NCBI RefSeq assembly: GCF_000495855.1
Contig: NZ_AWGF01000014.1
Coordinates: 62,001-126,000, forward strand
From: Asticcacaulis sp. YBE204
Lineage (GTDB): Bacteria > Pseudomonadota > Alphaproteobacteria > Caulobacterales > Caulobacteraceae
Length of the DNA stretch: 64,000 nucleotides
Reading direction: 5' to 3'
Shown here: positions 32,936 through 41,710 of the stretch, one piece after another
How positions within the stretch are numbered: position 1 is the first letter of the stretch
Layout: every line of letters starts with the position of its first letter
Position numbers and translations under genes: made by a program
Notes under the pieces: generated by a model
What the model was told of the DNA's origin: nothing
The model's input: only the letters and a program-made list of their open reading frames with translations
Databases searched by the model: none

Positions 32936-33775
32936 ATGGTTGACTGGCAGGGCGGACGGCGCGGCGGGGTCGAAGATCGTCGCGGCCAAGGTAGTGGAAT
33001 GGGGGCGGGTGTGGCTTTGGGCGGCGGCGGTATCGGCGCGGTGGTCATCGCCCTGATCGGCTATTTCGTCTTCGGCATCGACCCTCAGGTTCTGTTGAGC
33101 CAGACAGGCCAGACCGGGACGCAAAGTTCCGTGGCCGTCGGTGGTTGCCCCGAAGGCGACAAGGCCTGCGATTTTGCCGACGTGATTCACACCTCGGCCA
33201 ACGACGTGTGGGGCGGCCTGATTCAGGGATATCAGCCTTCGACCATCGTCCTCTATACGCAGGGCACCCAGACCGGTTGCGGCATGGGACAATCGGCGAT
33301 GGGGCCGTTCTATTGTCCGGCTGATCAGCGCGTCTATCTCGACCTCGACTTCGCCCATACGCTGGAGCGCGATCTGGGGGCGTCGGGCGACTTCGCCCTG
33401 GCCTATGTCATCGGCCACGAGGTCGGCCACCACGTCCAGAACGTCACCGGCGTGTCGGACAAGGTGCAGAACGCCCGCCGGGCTCTGGGCGAGAGCGAGT
33501 CCAACGCCTTGTCGGTGAAGCTGGAGCTTCAGGCCGATTGTTATGCCGGCGTGTGGGCCAAACGCTCGGACGCGCAGAATCACTGGCTGCAATCGGGCGA
33601 TCTGGAGGAAGCCATCACGGCGGCTTCGGCGGTCGGCGACGACACGCTGCAAAAGCGCTCCGGTGGTCAGGTCATGCCCGACAGCTTCACCCACGGCACG
33701 TCGAAGGAACGCATGTTCTGGTTCAATGCGGGGTATTCATCCGGCGATCCGAATGCGTGCAACACGTTCAATTAA
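32936..33775 (+). CDS. YpfJ-family neutral zinc metallopeptidase
   Basis: Membrane-anchored putative zinc protease. One membrane helix (about 28-48) follows a Gly/Arg-rich N-terminus; the catalytic motif HEVGHHVQ (~160) is the HExxH site and LELQADCYAGVW (~193) supplies the third ligand. 279 aa, the usual YpfJ length. An AGAGGGA site precedes the ATG at 32936. Substrates are unknown. It ends beside a short palindrome shared with 54606-54760. Confidence 0.88.
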   Translation: MVDWQGGRRGGVEDRRGQGSGMGAGVALGGGGIGAVVIALIGYFVFGIDPQVLLSQTGQTGTQSSVAVGGCPEGDKACDFADVIHTSANDVWGGLIQGYQPSTIVLYTQGTQTGCGMGQSAMGPFYCPADQRVYLDLDFAHTLERDLGASGDFALAYVIGHEVGHHVQNVTGVSDKVQNARRALGESESNALSVKLELQADCYAGVWAKRSDAQNHWLQSGDLEEAITAASAVGDDTLQKRSGGQVMPDSFTHGTSKERMFWFNAGYSSGDPNACNTFN

Positions 33776-33779
33776 CGCC

Positions 33780-33805
33780 CTCCTCCCTACGCAGTGGGGG
33801 AGGAG
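33780..33805. repeat. short palindrome containing CTCCCTACGCAGTGGGG
   Basis: Arms CTCCTCCC (33780-33787) and GGGAGGAG (33798-33805). The core is shared with both arms of the large inverted repeat at 54606-54760. It sits between convergent genes and could terminate both transcripts. Confidence 0.6.
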
Positions 33806-33810
33806 AGAGA

Positions 33811-35190
33811 TTACTCCGGTCGTTCCAGGGCACTCAGCGCCGCCTGCGCCTGAGGCGACGAGGTCAGAGTAAGACCCTCTGCGACCGTCTTGGCCGCCGC
33901 GCCCGCTCCGCGCGGGCTCATCATCGCCGCCGTCTTGATCGAAGCATGGGTCACCCCGGCCAGACGCGCCACGGCCATCTGACGATAGCTGTCGAAGCCC
34001 TGCACCATGCACGCTCCTGCCGAGGCCTTTGCCGCGACGGACAATTGTGTCAGATACTCCTGCAAGGCGTCGTCGTCGCGCCGGACGCCGTCGTGCTCGA
34101 TGCAGATACCCGACAGGCCGCACTTGTTCAGCGCCGCGATAACCTTGCGATCTGCCGAAACATGGCCCACCACCGTCATGCAGAACGGCTTGATCATCGA
34201 GACGATTTCCAGCACCCGATGCGGCGGCACACCGTCGAGCCCGCGGATCTCGAACAATACTTTCAACCCCATTTCGGCGGCAGCTTTCGCCACGTCGTGG
34301 GTGATCTTCTGACGCGCGCGCTGCGAGGCGAAGGTCGAGAACGCCGCCGGCACGACCATCAGCATCTTGCGCTGTTCGGGTTCGCGCATCCTGAGGATTT
34401 TCAGGCCCTGCTCGATATTGGTCAGGTCGATCTGCTCGCGCAGACCCCAGTCCATCGCCGCCAGCGCCTTACGGTCCAGAAGCGCGTTGTCGATGGCTTC
34501 CATGACCATCGGTTCCAGGCGGTGGCCGATCATCACCATCTTCTTCATCTCGAACAAAGGTTCGTTGGACGAAGCCACGCGCAGGGTGCGGTTGGCGTGG
34601 GTCACCGTCGCCGCCACGATGACCGGGCGCTGAATATTGGTCATCTGAGGCGCCATGCCGGGGCCGCGCACGGCCTCGCCGGTCGTCTCGCCGGTAATGG
34701 GCTTCAGTTTCGCCGCCTCGGCTTCGGGGCGATCGAACCAGGTTTTCAGGTCGATGGGTCGCAGCATGAAACGGTCGACGTCCTCGACCCGCACCTCGAA
34801 CAGAGGCGTCTCCAGATGCGAGACGTCGCCGACGAAGAAATTCCCCAGTTCGCGCCACATCTCGGTAACCGCCAGCGCCCCGCGCCGCGATCCCACATCC
34901 GGGATGATGGCCAGCCAGGCGTCGTCATTGATCCTCAGACACCAGTTGGGTTCCTGAAAGCGACGCTCGAAGCCGGTTTTCAGGTGCTCGAAGACCAGTT
35001 CGCTCTTGACGTCCCACTTCGCCCCCAGCCGCACGATCAGGGCATCGAGCTTGAGCAGAAAGGCGTTGCCATTGGCGTCGGCATGGGTTTCGCGCAGGCG
35101 CTCGACGATCGTCACCGCGTCTTCGCGTTCGATCACCAGCCGTTCTTCGGCCGGGGCATTCGGTCGGCTTTCCGGGGACACTGCGGACAT
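33811..35190 (-). CDS. protein of unknown function, possibly degenerate GGDEF-EAL type
   Basis: Cytoplasmic 459-residue protein that I do not recognise with certainty. Residues about 20-130 (LLKLDALIVRLGAKWDV...LRINDDAWLAIIPDV) look like a GGDEF fold without the GGDEF motif. Residues about 240-445 have the rhythm of an EAL barrel (LFEIRGLDG, SGICIEHDG, ACMVQGFDSYRQMAVARLAG) without the E-A-L and metal ligands. If right, it would be a non-catalytic regulator. It opens a neighbourhood of signalling genes (DUF2336, Hpt, kinase). Evidence is by pattern only. Confidence 0.5.
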   Translation of the reverse strand: MSAVSPESRPNAPAEERLVIEREDAVTIVERLRETHADANGNAFLLKLDALIVRLGAKWDVKSELVFEHLKTGFERRFQEPNWCLRINDDAWLAIIPDVGSRRGALAVTEMWRELGNFFVGDVSHLETPLFEVRVEDVDRFMLRPIDLKTWFDRPEAEAAKLKPITGETTGEAVRGPGMAPQMTNIQRPVIVAATVTHANRTLRVASSNEPLFEMKKMVMIGHRLEPMVMEAIDNALLDRKALAAMDWGLREQIDLTNIEQGLKILRMREPEQRKMLMVVPAAFSTFASQRARQKITHDVAKAAAEMGLKVLFEIRGLDGVPPHRVLEIVSMIKPFCMTVVGHVSADRKVIAALNKCGLSGICIEHDGVRRDDDALQEYLTQLSVAAKASAGACMVQGFDSYRQMAVARLAGVTHASIKTAAMMSPRGAGAAAKTVAEGLTLTSSPQAQAALSALERPE

Positions 35191-35433
35191 GGTTGGCCCT
35201 AAGCTTGATACAGGTGTGTATCAACCTAGGCACGCACTGTTGAAACAAGATTAACAGACGCGTCAAAAAGACGCGGCAAGGGCCATCTATATTATAAAAT
35301 ATTCAAAACCTTGCCATCGGGTCTCTGTCGCATTTGTGATCACGCCAGACCCTGTTAATCTTAAGCAAGTGTTCACCCTAAGCCGCAAGACTTTGTAAAC
35401 TCTGTTGCGAATCACGTCACCGGATCGTCTGCC

Positions 35434-36483
35434 TTGCTGTCACGCCGCCCCACCCCCGCCCTGTCAGCCGCCGTTTCGGCGAAGGTGGAGGTGCGCGCGC
35501 CGGAGGTGGTACGCCCCAGCACGCTTCAGCCCCTGACCCAGGTGCGCACGCTTCTGCGCCTGATGCAGCTGAACGTCGCCGCCCGACAGATGGTCCGGGA
35601 CGAAGGTCAGGCGGCTGCGCCGGAGGCGAGGCATCTGGCGGTGCGGTTGGGCGAATTGATCGTCGCCCTGCCCCCGGCGGATCAGGTTCCGATCCTGACC
35701 GAACTGTCGCGTGCCGACTGGGCCGATCCCGTGCTGATCGCCGCCCTGTGTCGCCTGCCGGTCGATGTCAGCGCCGGTTTGATCCTGCACACGCCGGTGC
35801 TGGGTGCCGAGGCCCTGAACGCCCTGATTACCGAAGGCATTGAAGACAAGGTCATTCTGGTTGCCCGCCGCCGTATGCTGATGCCTGAAGTTATCGACAC
35901 CCTGATCGGCCTGAATGCCGCAGCGGTCGGCCTCGCTCTGCTCAACAATCGCGACGCCGACCTGTCCGAGCATCATCTGGATCGCCTGTGCCACGCGGCG
36001 CGCGACCGGATCGCACTGAGGGCCGCGCTGGTGCGGCATCCCGCCCTGCCCCGTCGGCTGGCGGCCGTCCTGCTCGGTTTCACTGGCCCGCGCCTGCGCG
36101 ACGAACTGAACGCGCGGTTCGCCGAACTCTATGCGATCGATTTCCACGCCCCTCCCCCGATGGATAAGGGCCAGACCCTGCATCGTCTGCAACAGGGCGA
36201 TTTCGGCGGCTTCTGCGCCGGGCTGGCACGAGCGACAGGCTTCGACATCGCCGTTATCCGCCGGGCACTCGATGACGCCTCCGCCGTGCCGCTGACCCTG
36301 ATGCTGGTGCTGGCGGGCATCGACCGCGCGGCCTATCCGGCCGTGCTGACGCGACTTCAGGCCGTCAATGAGGGCAAGCCGCACAGCATGACCGCTCACG
36401 CGCCTTTCGTCCGCAGCATCTTCGACCTGAGCCGCAACGAAGCCCGCGCCCGACTAACGGCCATTTTAGCCGTTCCGGCCTGA
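35434..36483 (+). CDS. DUF2336 domain-containing protein
   Basis: Helical-repeat-like protein of 349 aa. The 120-aa central stretch (LPPADQVPILTELSRADWADPVLIAALCRLP and following) has the repeated short-helix pattern of DUF2336, a family abundant in alphaproteobacteria and often next to two-component genes, function unknown. No signal or membrane span. Start is a TTG at 35434; no ATG is available before the conserved part, so this start is uncertain. It precedes nadK by about 46 bp and the two may be cotranscribed. Confidence 0.65.
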   Translation: MLSRRPTPALSAAVSAKVEVRAPEVVRPSTLQPLTQVRTLLRLMQLNVAARQMVRDEGQAAAPEARHLAVRLGELIVALPPADQVPILTELSRADWADPVLIAALCRLPVDVSAGLILHTPVLGAEALNALITEGIEDKVILVARRRMLMPEVIDTLIGLNAAAVGLALLNNRDADLSEHHLDRLCHAARDRIALRAALVRHPALPRRLAAVLLGFTGPRLRDELNARFAELYAIDFHAPPPMDKGQTLHRLQQGDFGGFCAGLARATGFDIAVIRRALDDASAVPLTLMLVLAGIDRAAYPAVLTRLQAVNEGKPHSMTAHAPFVRSIFDLSRNEARARLTAILAVPA

Positions 36484-36529
36484 ACCGTTTTAGGGTAAGA
36501 GCGATGTCCCTTTATTACGCGGGCACCTC

Positions 36530-37288
36530 ATGTCGCTGAAACTCGCCTTTGTCGCCTCCGAACGCCCCGAAGCCCTCGCGGCCTGCGCCTCGCTGCGCGC
36601 CCGCTACGGTCAGGCGGACAGCCCGGACGTCGTGGTGGCGCTGGGCGGCGACGGCTGGCTGCTGGAAACCGTACACGCCTATTTCCGCGACGGCCTGCCG
36701 ATCTTCGGCATGAATCGCGGCTCGGTCGGCTTCCTGCTCAACCATTATGAGGAAGACGGCCTGATCGAGCGTATCGAGAACGCCGAGCGCACCCTGATCA
36801 GCCCCCTGCACATGCGCGCCACCACCGGCGACGGCGAAGTTCACGAAGCCCTGGCCTTCAATGAGGTATCGCTGTTGCGTCAGACGCATCAAAGCGCCAA
36901 GCTGCGCATTCTGATCGACGGCACCGAGCGACTGGAGGAACTGATCTGCGACGGCGCCATGCTGGCGACGCCCGCCGGCTCGACCGCCTATAACCTGTCG
37001 GCGCACGGCCCGATCATCCCCCTGACCGCTCAGGCCCTCGCCTTGACGCCGATCAGCGCCTTCCGGCCCCGGCGCTGGCGTGGTGCCATCCTGCCGCACA
37101 CCGCCGAAGTGCGCTTCGAGGTGCTGGAGTTCGACAAACGCCCGGTCGCGGCTTCCGCCGACACCTTCGAAGTGCGCCATATCCGCTCAGTAGAAGTCTC
37201 GGAAGCCCCGGATTTGTCGGCGACCATCCTGTTCGACGCCGGCAACGGCTACGACGAACGCGTCATGGCCGAGCAGTTCACGTCTTAA
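36530..37288 (+). CDS. nadK: NAD kinase
   Basis: Phosphorylates NAD to NADP. Visible signatures: [16 protein letters not shown] (GGDG, ~43), [35 protein letters not shown]. 252 aa, typical of the short alphaproteobacterial form. Set between a DUF2336 gene and an Hpt gene on the same strand. Confidence 0.94.
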   Translation: MSLKLAFVASERPEALAACASLRARYGQADSPDVVVALGGDGWLLETVHAYFRDGLPIFGMNRGSVGFLLNHYEEDGLIERIENAERTLISPLHMRATTGDGEVHEALAFNEVSLLRQTHQSAKLRILIDGTERLEELICDGAMLATPAGSTAYNLSAHGPIIPLTAQALALTPISAFRPRRWRGAILPHTAEVRFEVLEFDKRPVAASADTFEVRHIRSVEVSEAPDLSATILFDAGNGYDERVMAEQFTS

Positions 37289-37393
37289 ATTGGCGCGGAC
37301 CTGATTTTTACGCGCTTATTAGGGCTTCTTAAATCCGTTGCGGTTAATGTCTGCGGTTAACACCCTGACCAAAACCGCAGGAATTTTGAGCGC

Positions 37394-37882
37394 ATGTCCG
37401 AAAAAGCCCAGATCATCCAAATCCCCAACACCTTGCGCGCCAAGGTGGGCGGCAAGCTGGGGGCGCTGGATCAGGCCGCCATCGCCAAGGCCGAGGAAGC
37501 CCTGACGTCTCTGTCCGATCAGTTCGAAAGCTGGCTGGAAGAAGAAGTCACCAAGCTTGAGGCCGCGCAGGAAAACATTCGCAAGGACGGCTTCACGACC
37601 CAGACCGCCGAGGCGCTCTATTTCCGCTGCCACGACCTCAAGGGGCTCGGCACGACCTACGGCTACCCGCTGATCACGCGTATCGCCGGGTCGATCTGCA
37701 AGATGCTGGACGACGAAGACATCCGTATGCAGTCGCCCAAGATGCTGATCGACGCCCATATCGACGCCATCCGCGCCGTCGTCCGCGGCCGCATTAAGGA
37801 AGACACCCATCCGGTCGGCAAGACGCTCGCCGAAACGCTGGAAGCGCGGGTGCTGGAGCATCTGGACAAGATCAAGGTCTGA
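37394..37882 (+). CDS. Hpt (histidine phosphotransfer) domain protein
   Basis: Small four-helix Hpt protein (162 aa) with phospho-acceptor His80 in FRCHDLKGLGTTYGYP. Such proteins shuttle phosphate between hybrid kinases and receivers. A non-typical N-terminal ~30 residues precedes the domain. Followed by a strong bidirectional terminator, then a convergent DUF2336 gene. Its partners are not known; a full hybrid kinase (positions 1-1761) is 35 kb away. Confidence 0.85.
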   Translation: MSEKAQIIQIPNTLRAKVGGKLGALDQAAIAKAEEALTSLSDQFESWLEEEVTKLEAAQENIRKDGFTTQTAEALYFRCHDLKGLGTTYGYPLITRIAGSICKMLDDEDIRMQSPKMLIDAHIDAIRAVVRGRIKEDTHPVGKTLAETLEARVLEHLDKIKV

Positions 37883-37901
37883 TCGCAAGTCATTGAAAAC
37901 A

Positions 37902-37931
37902 AAAGGCCCGGAGAGCGATCTCCGGGCCTTT
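37902..37931. terminator. bidirectional intrinsic terminator
   Basis: Perfect 13-bp stem (arms 37902-37914 and 37919-37931, AAAGGCCCGGAGA) with loop GCGA, between the convergent Hpt and DUF2336 genes. A-rich left and T-containing right flanks suit both directions. Confidence 0.9.
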
Positions 37932-37944
37932 ATCTATTTGGCTG

Positions 37945-39114
37945 TTAAGCTGCTGCCTTTTGCGTCAGGCCTTTTTCCGCCGTCGCCTTTTCCCAGCGCT
38001 GGCCCTTGGAGTCGCGGTCCAGACGTTCATAGAGATAGACGAGATCCTCGCGCGGCGCGAACGGCACCTGCGTCAGGAAGCGCTCGATCAGGCGTTCCTG
38101 AAAATGCACGGGATCGAGGTCCGACTGCTCGCTGGCCAGCGAATGATAGGTGTCCACCGCAATACGGAAGGTCTGGAACATGCGCGCCGGAAGCCCGGCC
38201 CGGTCGTAGATGGCGCGCAGACCCAGTTGTCCGGCGTCGTGGACCATCAGCCAGGTGCGGTCGTGCGGTACGCCCGACAACTCGGCCAGAGCGTGCTCGA
38301 AGAAGCCCATATGCCCGCGCGCCAGCGCCCGCAGCATCAGGGACGGCGTCATGCGGCCTGAGGTCACCAGATGCTTGGCAAGGCCCGCCGGATCGCGGCT
38401 GGCACCCGTCTGATCGGCCATGTCGAGCGTGGCGCGCTCCAGCGTGGCGTCGGCGACCTTGATCGCGGTTTCGGGCAGGATGGCGTGCCGCGTCATCAGT
38501 TGATCGCGTAAATTCTGACTGACCATGTGGATCAGGCGCTCGGTCACCACCACCGGCAGGGCCTTGCGGTTGACCAGCGTGTTGTGGACGACTTCGGACG
38601 CACCGAAGCGGTCGAGCACCTGCGTCATCCCGGTCTCGGAAAATCGCGCATTGTCGTTGGCGCAGGCAATCACGATGGCCTCTTCGACGGCGCAGTCGGC
38701 CAGAGCCGTCGTCACCATTTCGGCCAGAGTGTCGCGCTTGGCGATGGCCACCTGACGGACAGGCCCGCCCGACCGGACGATCTCGCTCAGGTCGTCGTCG
38801 GAAAAGGCCGGCGAATGCGACAGGACCGGCACGGCGACCGTATGAACGTCCTGTGCCAGCTTCATCGCTACGTCGTGCGGCAAAAGGCCGGAGGTGCGCA
38901 GCGTCACCGACAGGGCGCGACGCACCAGCTCGGCGGCATCTTCGGACAGAAGGCGGATGATTTCCTGCGCTGCGGCGCGTTCGACCTCGCTCAGATCGCT
39001 GCGTTCCATCAGGCGGCAAACCTTGTGCGTGGCGACGGCGCGATCGTCGGCATTGTCGCTTTTGACGAGGCGTTCGATATCCTGCTCGGACAGAAAGGTA
39101 CGTGAGGCGAACAT
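37945..39114 (-). CDS. DUF2336 domain-containing protein
   Basis: Second DUF2336 protein in the neighbourhood, 389 aa. The helical repeat region runs from about residue 5 to 250 (FLSEQDIERLVKSDNADDRA, VVTERLIHMVSQNLRDQLMT), with a distinct C-terminal half (MLRALARGHMGFFEHALAEL, VHFQERLIERFLTQ). ATG at 39114 chosen, preceded by AAGGA; in-frame upstream codons run into the promoter. Divergent from the kinase-like gene at 39298. Function unknown; its association with signalling genes on both sides is the main clue. Confidence 0.7.
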   Translation of the reverse strand: MFASRTFLSEQDIERLVKSDNADDRAVATHKVCRLMERSDLSEVERAAAQEIIRLLSEDAAELVRRALSVTLRTSGLLPHDVAMKLAQDVHTVAVPVLSHSPAFSDDDLSEIVRSGGPVRQVAIAKRDTLAEMVTTALADCAVEEAIVIACANDNARFSETGMTQVLDRFGASEVVHNTLVNRKALPVVVTERLIHMVSQNLRDQLMTRHAILPETAIKVADATLERATLDMADQTGASRDPAGLAKHLVTSGRMTPSLMLRALARGHMGFFEHALAELSGVPHDRTWLMVHDAGQLGLRAIYDRAGLPARMFQTFRIAVDTYHSLASEQSDLDPVHFQERLIERFLTQVPFAPREDLVYLYERLDRDSKGQRWEKATAEKGLTQKAAA

Positions 39115-39297
39115 GCGGAAATTCCTTCGTTCCGAATCCCTTGTGGGACTACGGCTGGACCAGATTTTCCGCCTCAATTCCTAACGAAACCTTACCGCGC
39201 TGCGCCGCTTCACGCGGCTGTGTGCAAATTTGTTAATTTTCGCGCTAAATTTGCAATCGGTAACGCTCGCGCAAGGTCTTGCTGATAGGATTACCCC

Positions 39298-41094
39298 ATG
39301 TTCCCGCATCCTTCCCGCATCCCCGCCCCGACCTTTTCAGAACCGGCCCCCCCCGACCTGACCGATCCGCAGATCGTCCTGGATTACGGCCTCAGGGCGC
39401 AGGTGCGCCTGCTGCCCTATGCGCTGGGCTTTTTCGGCATCGGCCTGCCGGTCTATGTCTGGGCGGCGCAGTTCTTCCTCAGCGGCTGGCAGATCGGGCT
39501 CAACCTCCTGCTGTTCGTCTGCGTCTGGGCGGCGTTTTTCCTCATCAAGCCTGCGCTGAAAGGCACCGACCGCCCGACGCGGCGCGACCTTCGGGTGCGC
39601 ACCCGTCGGCAGTGGCTGTGCGGCGGCCTGTGGGCCATCAGCCTGCTCAGCCTGTCGCTGACCGCCCTGACCGGCGGCGATCAGGCCCATATTTTCGTCC
39701 TGATCTGCGCCGGTGCCGCGGTCGGCATCATCTTCTTCAGCGCGCCGGTCCTGCTCTACCTGCTGACTCTGGCGCCCCTGGCCATGATCGGGCCCATCAT
39801 CGCCCTGCACCTGATGCCGGAACAGACCGAACTGGCCAATCTGGTCAGCGCGGCCCTGGCCTTGGCCCTGGCGTTCGGTCTGATCCTCAATCGTCACCTT
39901 CAGGAACATTACCGCCTTGAATTCAATCAGTTGCGACTGGTGCAGGACCGCGAAGCGGCCCTGTCGGCGCGCGATGCCCTGACCCACAGCCAGATGGCCC
40001 TGATGCAGACCCTGTCGCGCGAAGTGACCACCGGTCTGCGCGGACTGGAACAGAATTTGTCGCAGGGCCTGACGCTCCTCAGCCGCGCCCCGGCCCCGCG
40101 CCACTATGTCGAAAACGCCCGGGTGGGCGTCGAACACCTGCTCGGCCTGATCACCACCACGCTCGACGACGATACGGCGCGATCGGGCCAGATGACGGTC
40201 GTCACCGGCCCCCTCGATCTCGACGGCCTCGTCCGCGAGATCGCCGACGGCTTCCGTCAGATGGCGCAATTAAAAGGCCTCGAACTGACGGTTTCGGGTG
40301 CCTTGCCCACGCAAGGTGCCGCCATCGGCGACGCCGCGCGCGTCGAGCAAATCCTGTCGCACCTGCTGTCGAATGCCATCCAGTACACGCCCAAGGGCAA
40401 GGTCGAGGTGAAGCTTCTGCCGCCGTCAGGCAACCATGTCCGGCTGGAAATCGTCGATTCCGGCCCCGGCCTCGACGCCGACGAACTGATCCGGGCCTTC
40501 GCGCCGCACGAACGCATCGCCCGCACCTCGGCCGGTCATTCCGGCGCCGGTCTGGGGCTCAACCTGTCGAAGACCCTCGCTGAACTGATGGGCGGCGATA
40601 TCGATGCCCAAAGCACCCCCGATGTCGGCTCGAAGTTCTGGCTCGATCTGCCGTTCGATGCGAACATCGCCGTCCCGCGTCCGGCCGTCGAAGCACCGGC
40701 AGCGGTCGTCGCCGATACGACGGGACTGCGCGTCCTATTGCTGTCCAACGATTCCCTGCGCTCGGCGCAACTGCGCGACACGCTGGAAACGATGGGCCAC
40801 AAATGTCTGACCGCCACGACGCGCCATCGCGCCCTGTCGCTGGCCGCCAAGGGCGAGGTCGATGCCTTGCTGGTGGCGACCGGCGTATTCGAAGACCTGA
40901 GCGACGACGGCAACCGCACGGCCTTGTCGGCGTGGCTGGAGCGTCTGCGCTCGACGCAATCGCATGAGGCGCTGAACGTTCTTGCTCTGCTGCCGGACGG
41001 TCATCAGGCCGAAACCCTGAATGAACTGGGCATCAAACCGCTGCTGATGCCGCAGTCCGAGGACGCCCTGCGCCGCGCCCTTATGCCGGTCTGA
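39298..41094 (+). CDS. membrane histidine-kinase-like protein lacking the phospho-acceptor His (pseudokinase with pseudo-receiver)
   Basis: 598-aa protein with six apparent membrane helices in the first ~200 residues, a HisKA-like helix, a HATPase domain and a receiver-like C-terminus. The H-box region reads QTLSREVTTGLRGLEQNL, so the position of the phospho-His is Arg241. The ATP domain is intact: LSHLLSNAIQYTPKG, DSGPGLD, SGAGLGLNLSK. In the terminal receiver-like domain the acidic pair is SN (LLLSNDS) and the phospho-Asp position is Ala527. Kinase-dead or phosphatase-type signalling proteins of this kind (compare DivL with Tyr) exist in Caulobacterales. Its 3' end overlaps the convergent HD gene by 14 bp. 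Confidence 0.85.
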   Translation: MFPHPSRIPAPTFSEPAPPDLTDPQIVLDYGLRAQVRLLPYALGFFGIGLPVYVWAAQFFLSGWQIGLNLLLFVCVWAAFFLIKPALKGTDRPTRRDLRVRTRRQWLCGGLWAISLLSLSLTALTGGDQAHIFVLICAGAAVGIIFFSAPVLLYLLTLAPLAMIGPIIALHLMPEQTELANLVSAALALALAFGLILNRHLQEHYRLEFNQLRLVQDREAALSARDALTHSQMALMQTLSREVTTGLRGLEQNLSQGLTLLSRAPAPRHYVENARVGVEHLLGLITTTLDDDTARSGQMTVVTGPLDLDGLVREIADGFRQMAQLKGLELTVSGALPTQGAAIGDAARVEQILSHLLSNAIQYTPKGKVEVKLLPPSGNHVRLEIVDSGPGLDADELIRAFAPHERIARTSAGHSGAGLGLNLSKTLAELMGGDIDAQSTPDVGSKFWLDLPFDANIAVPRPAVEAPAAVVADTTGLRVLLLSNDSLRSAQLRDTLETMGHKCLTATTRHRALSLAAKGEVDALLVATGVFEDLSDDGNRTALSAWLERLRSTQSHEALNVLALLPDGHQAETLNELGIKPLLMPQSEDALRRALMPV

Positions 41095-41710
41095 GCGTTT
41101 CGGCTTCACGCTTCAGATTGAGACGAGCCTGCGCCTCCCGACTTGCGAACTCAGGCGTCAGGAAAATACGATCCGCCTGCAATGCAGGTTCGATGAACAG
41201 GCTCAGGCGCCCTGCCCGATACGCGTCCGCCCCGTAGACGGGTTCATATTCCCGCCGGACGCCTTCGGCATAGGCCGTATAGGCCGCCCACGGCGCACCG
41301 AGGATGGCCATGTCGAGATCGAGCAATCTATCGGCATCCGCGTCGCCCGTCGCCTTGTGCGATTTGGTCGCTTCGATCATGGCCGAAGCGCGATTGAGCG
41401 TCATCGCATCGATTTCGGAAAGCCGCGCCCGCATGGCGTCGGCGCTGCACGCTTCGTTATCGCTGCGCGACGGATCGTAAATGGCATCATGAAATATAAT
41501 GGCCAACTCGACCGCATCGTGATCGGTCCAATCCGGCAGTCGGACGAATCCCTCCAGCATGGCTTCGATGTGACTGAGACGATGATAATAGCGATGGGGC
41601 TCCGAGTAGCATTCAATCAACCAGTATCGTACCGTTTCGCGGGTATCATCCGCCAATCCCAGCCGCTGGGATAATGCCTGCCAGTGCCGGTCGAAGGTCA
41701 CCCGAACCAC
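41081..41710 (-). CDS. predicted HD-superfamily metal-dependent phosphohydrolase
   Basis: 209-aa hydrolase resembling the COG4339 group of HD-type proteins. Candidate metal-binding residues are in RYYHRLSHIEAML (~40), IIFHDAIYDP (HD, ~74) and LLDLDMAILG (~130). No signal or membrane span. A GTG at 41710 is used here; an in-frame GTG at 41701 overlaps the upstream TGA as GTGA and is equally plausible. It follows the lytic transglycosylase gene on the same strand. Substrate unknown. Confidence 0.7.
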   Translation of the reverse strand: MVRVTFDRHWQALSQRLGLADDTRETVRYWLIECYSEPHRYYHRLSHIEAMLEGFVRLPDWTDHDAVELAIIFHDAIYDPSRSDNEACSADAMRARLSEIDAMTLNRASAMIEATKSHKATGDADADRLLDLDMAILGAPWAAYTAYAEGVRREYEPVYGADAYRAGRLSLFIEPALQADRIFLTPEFASREAQARLNLKREAETLRPA

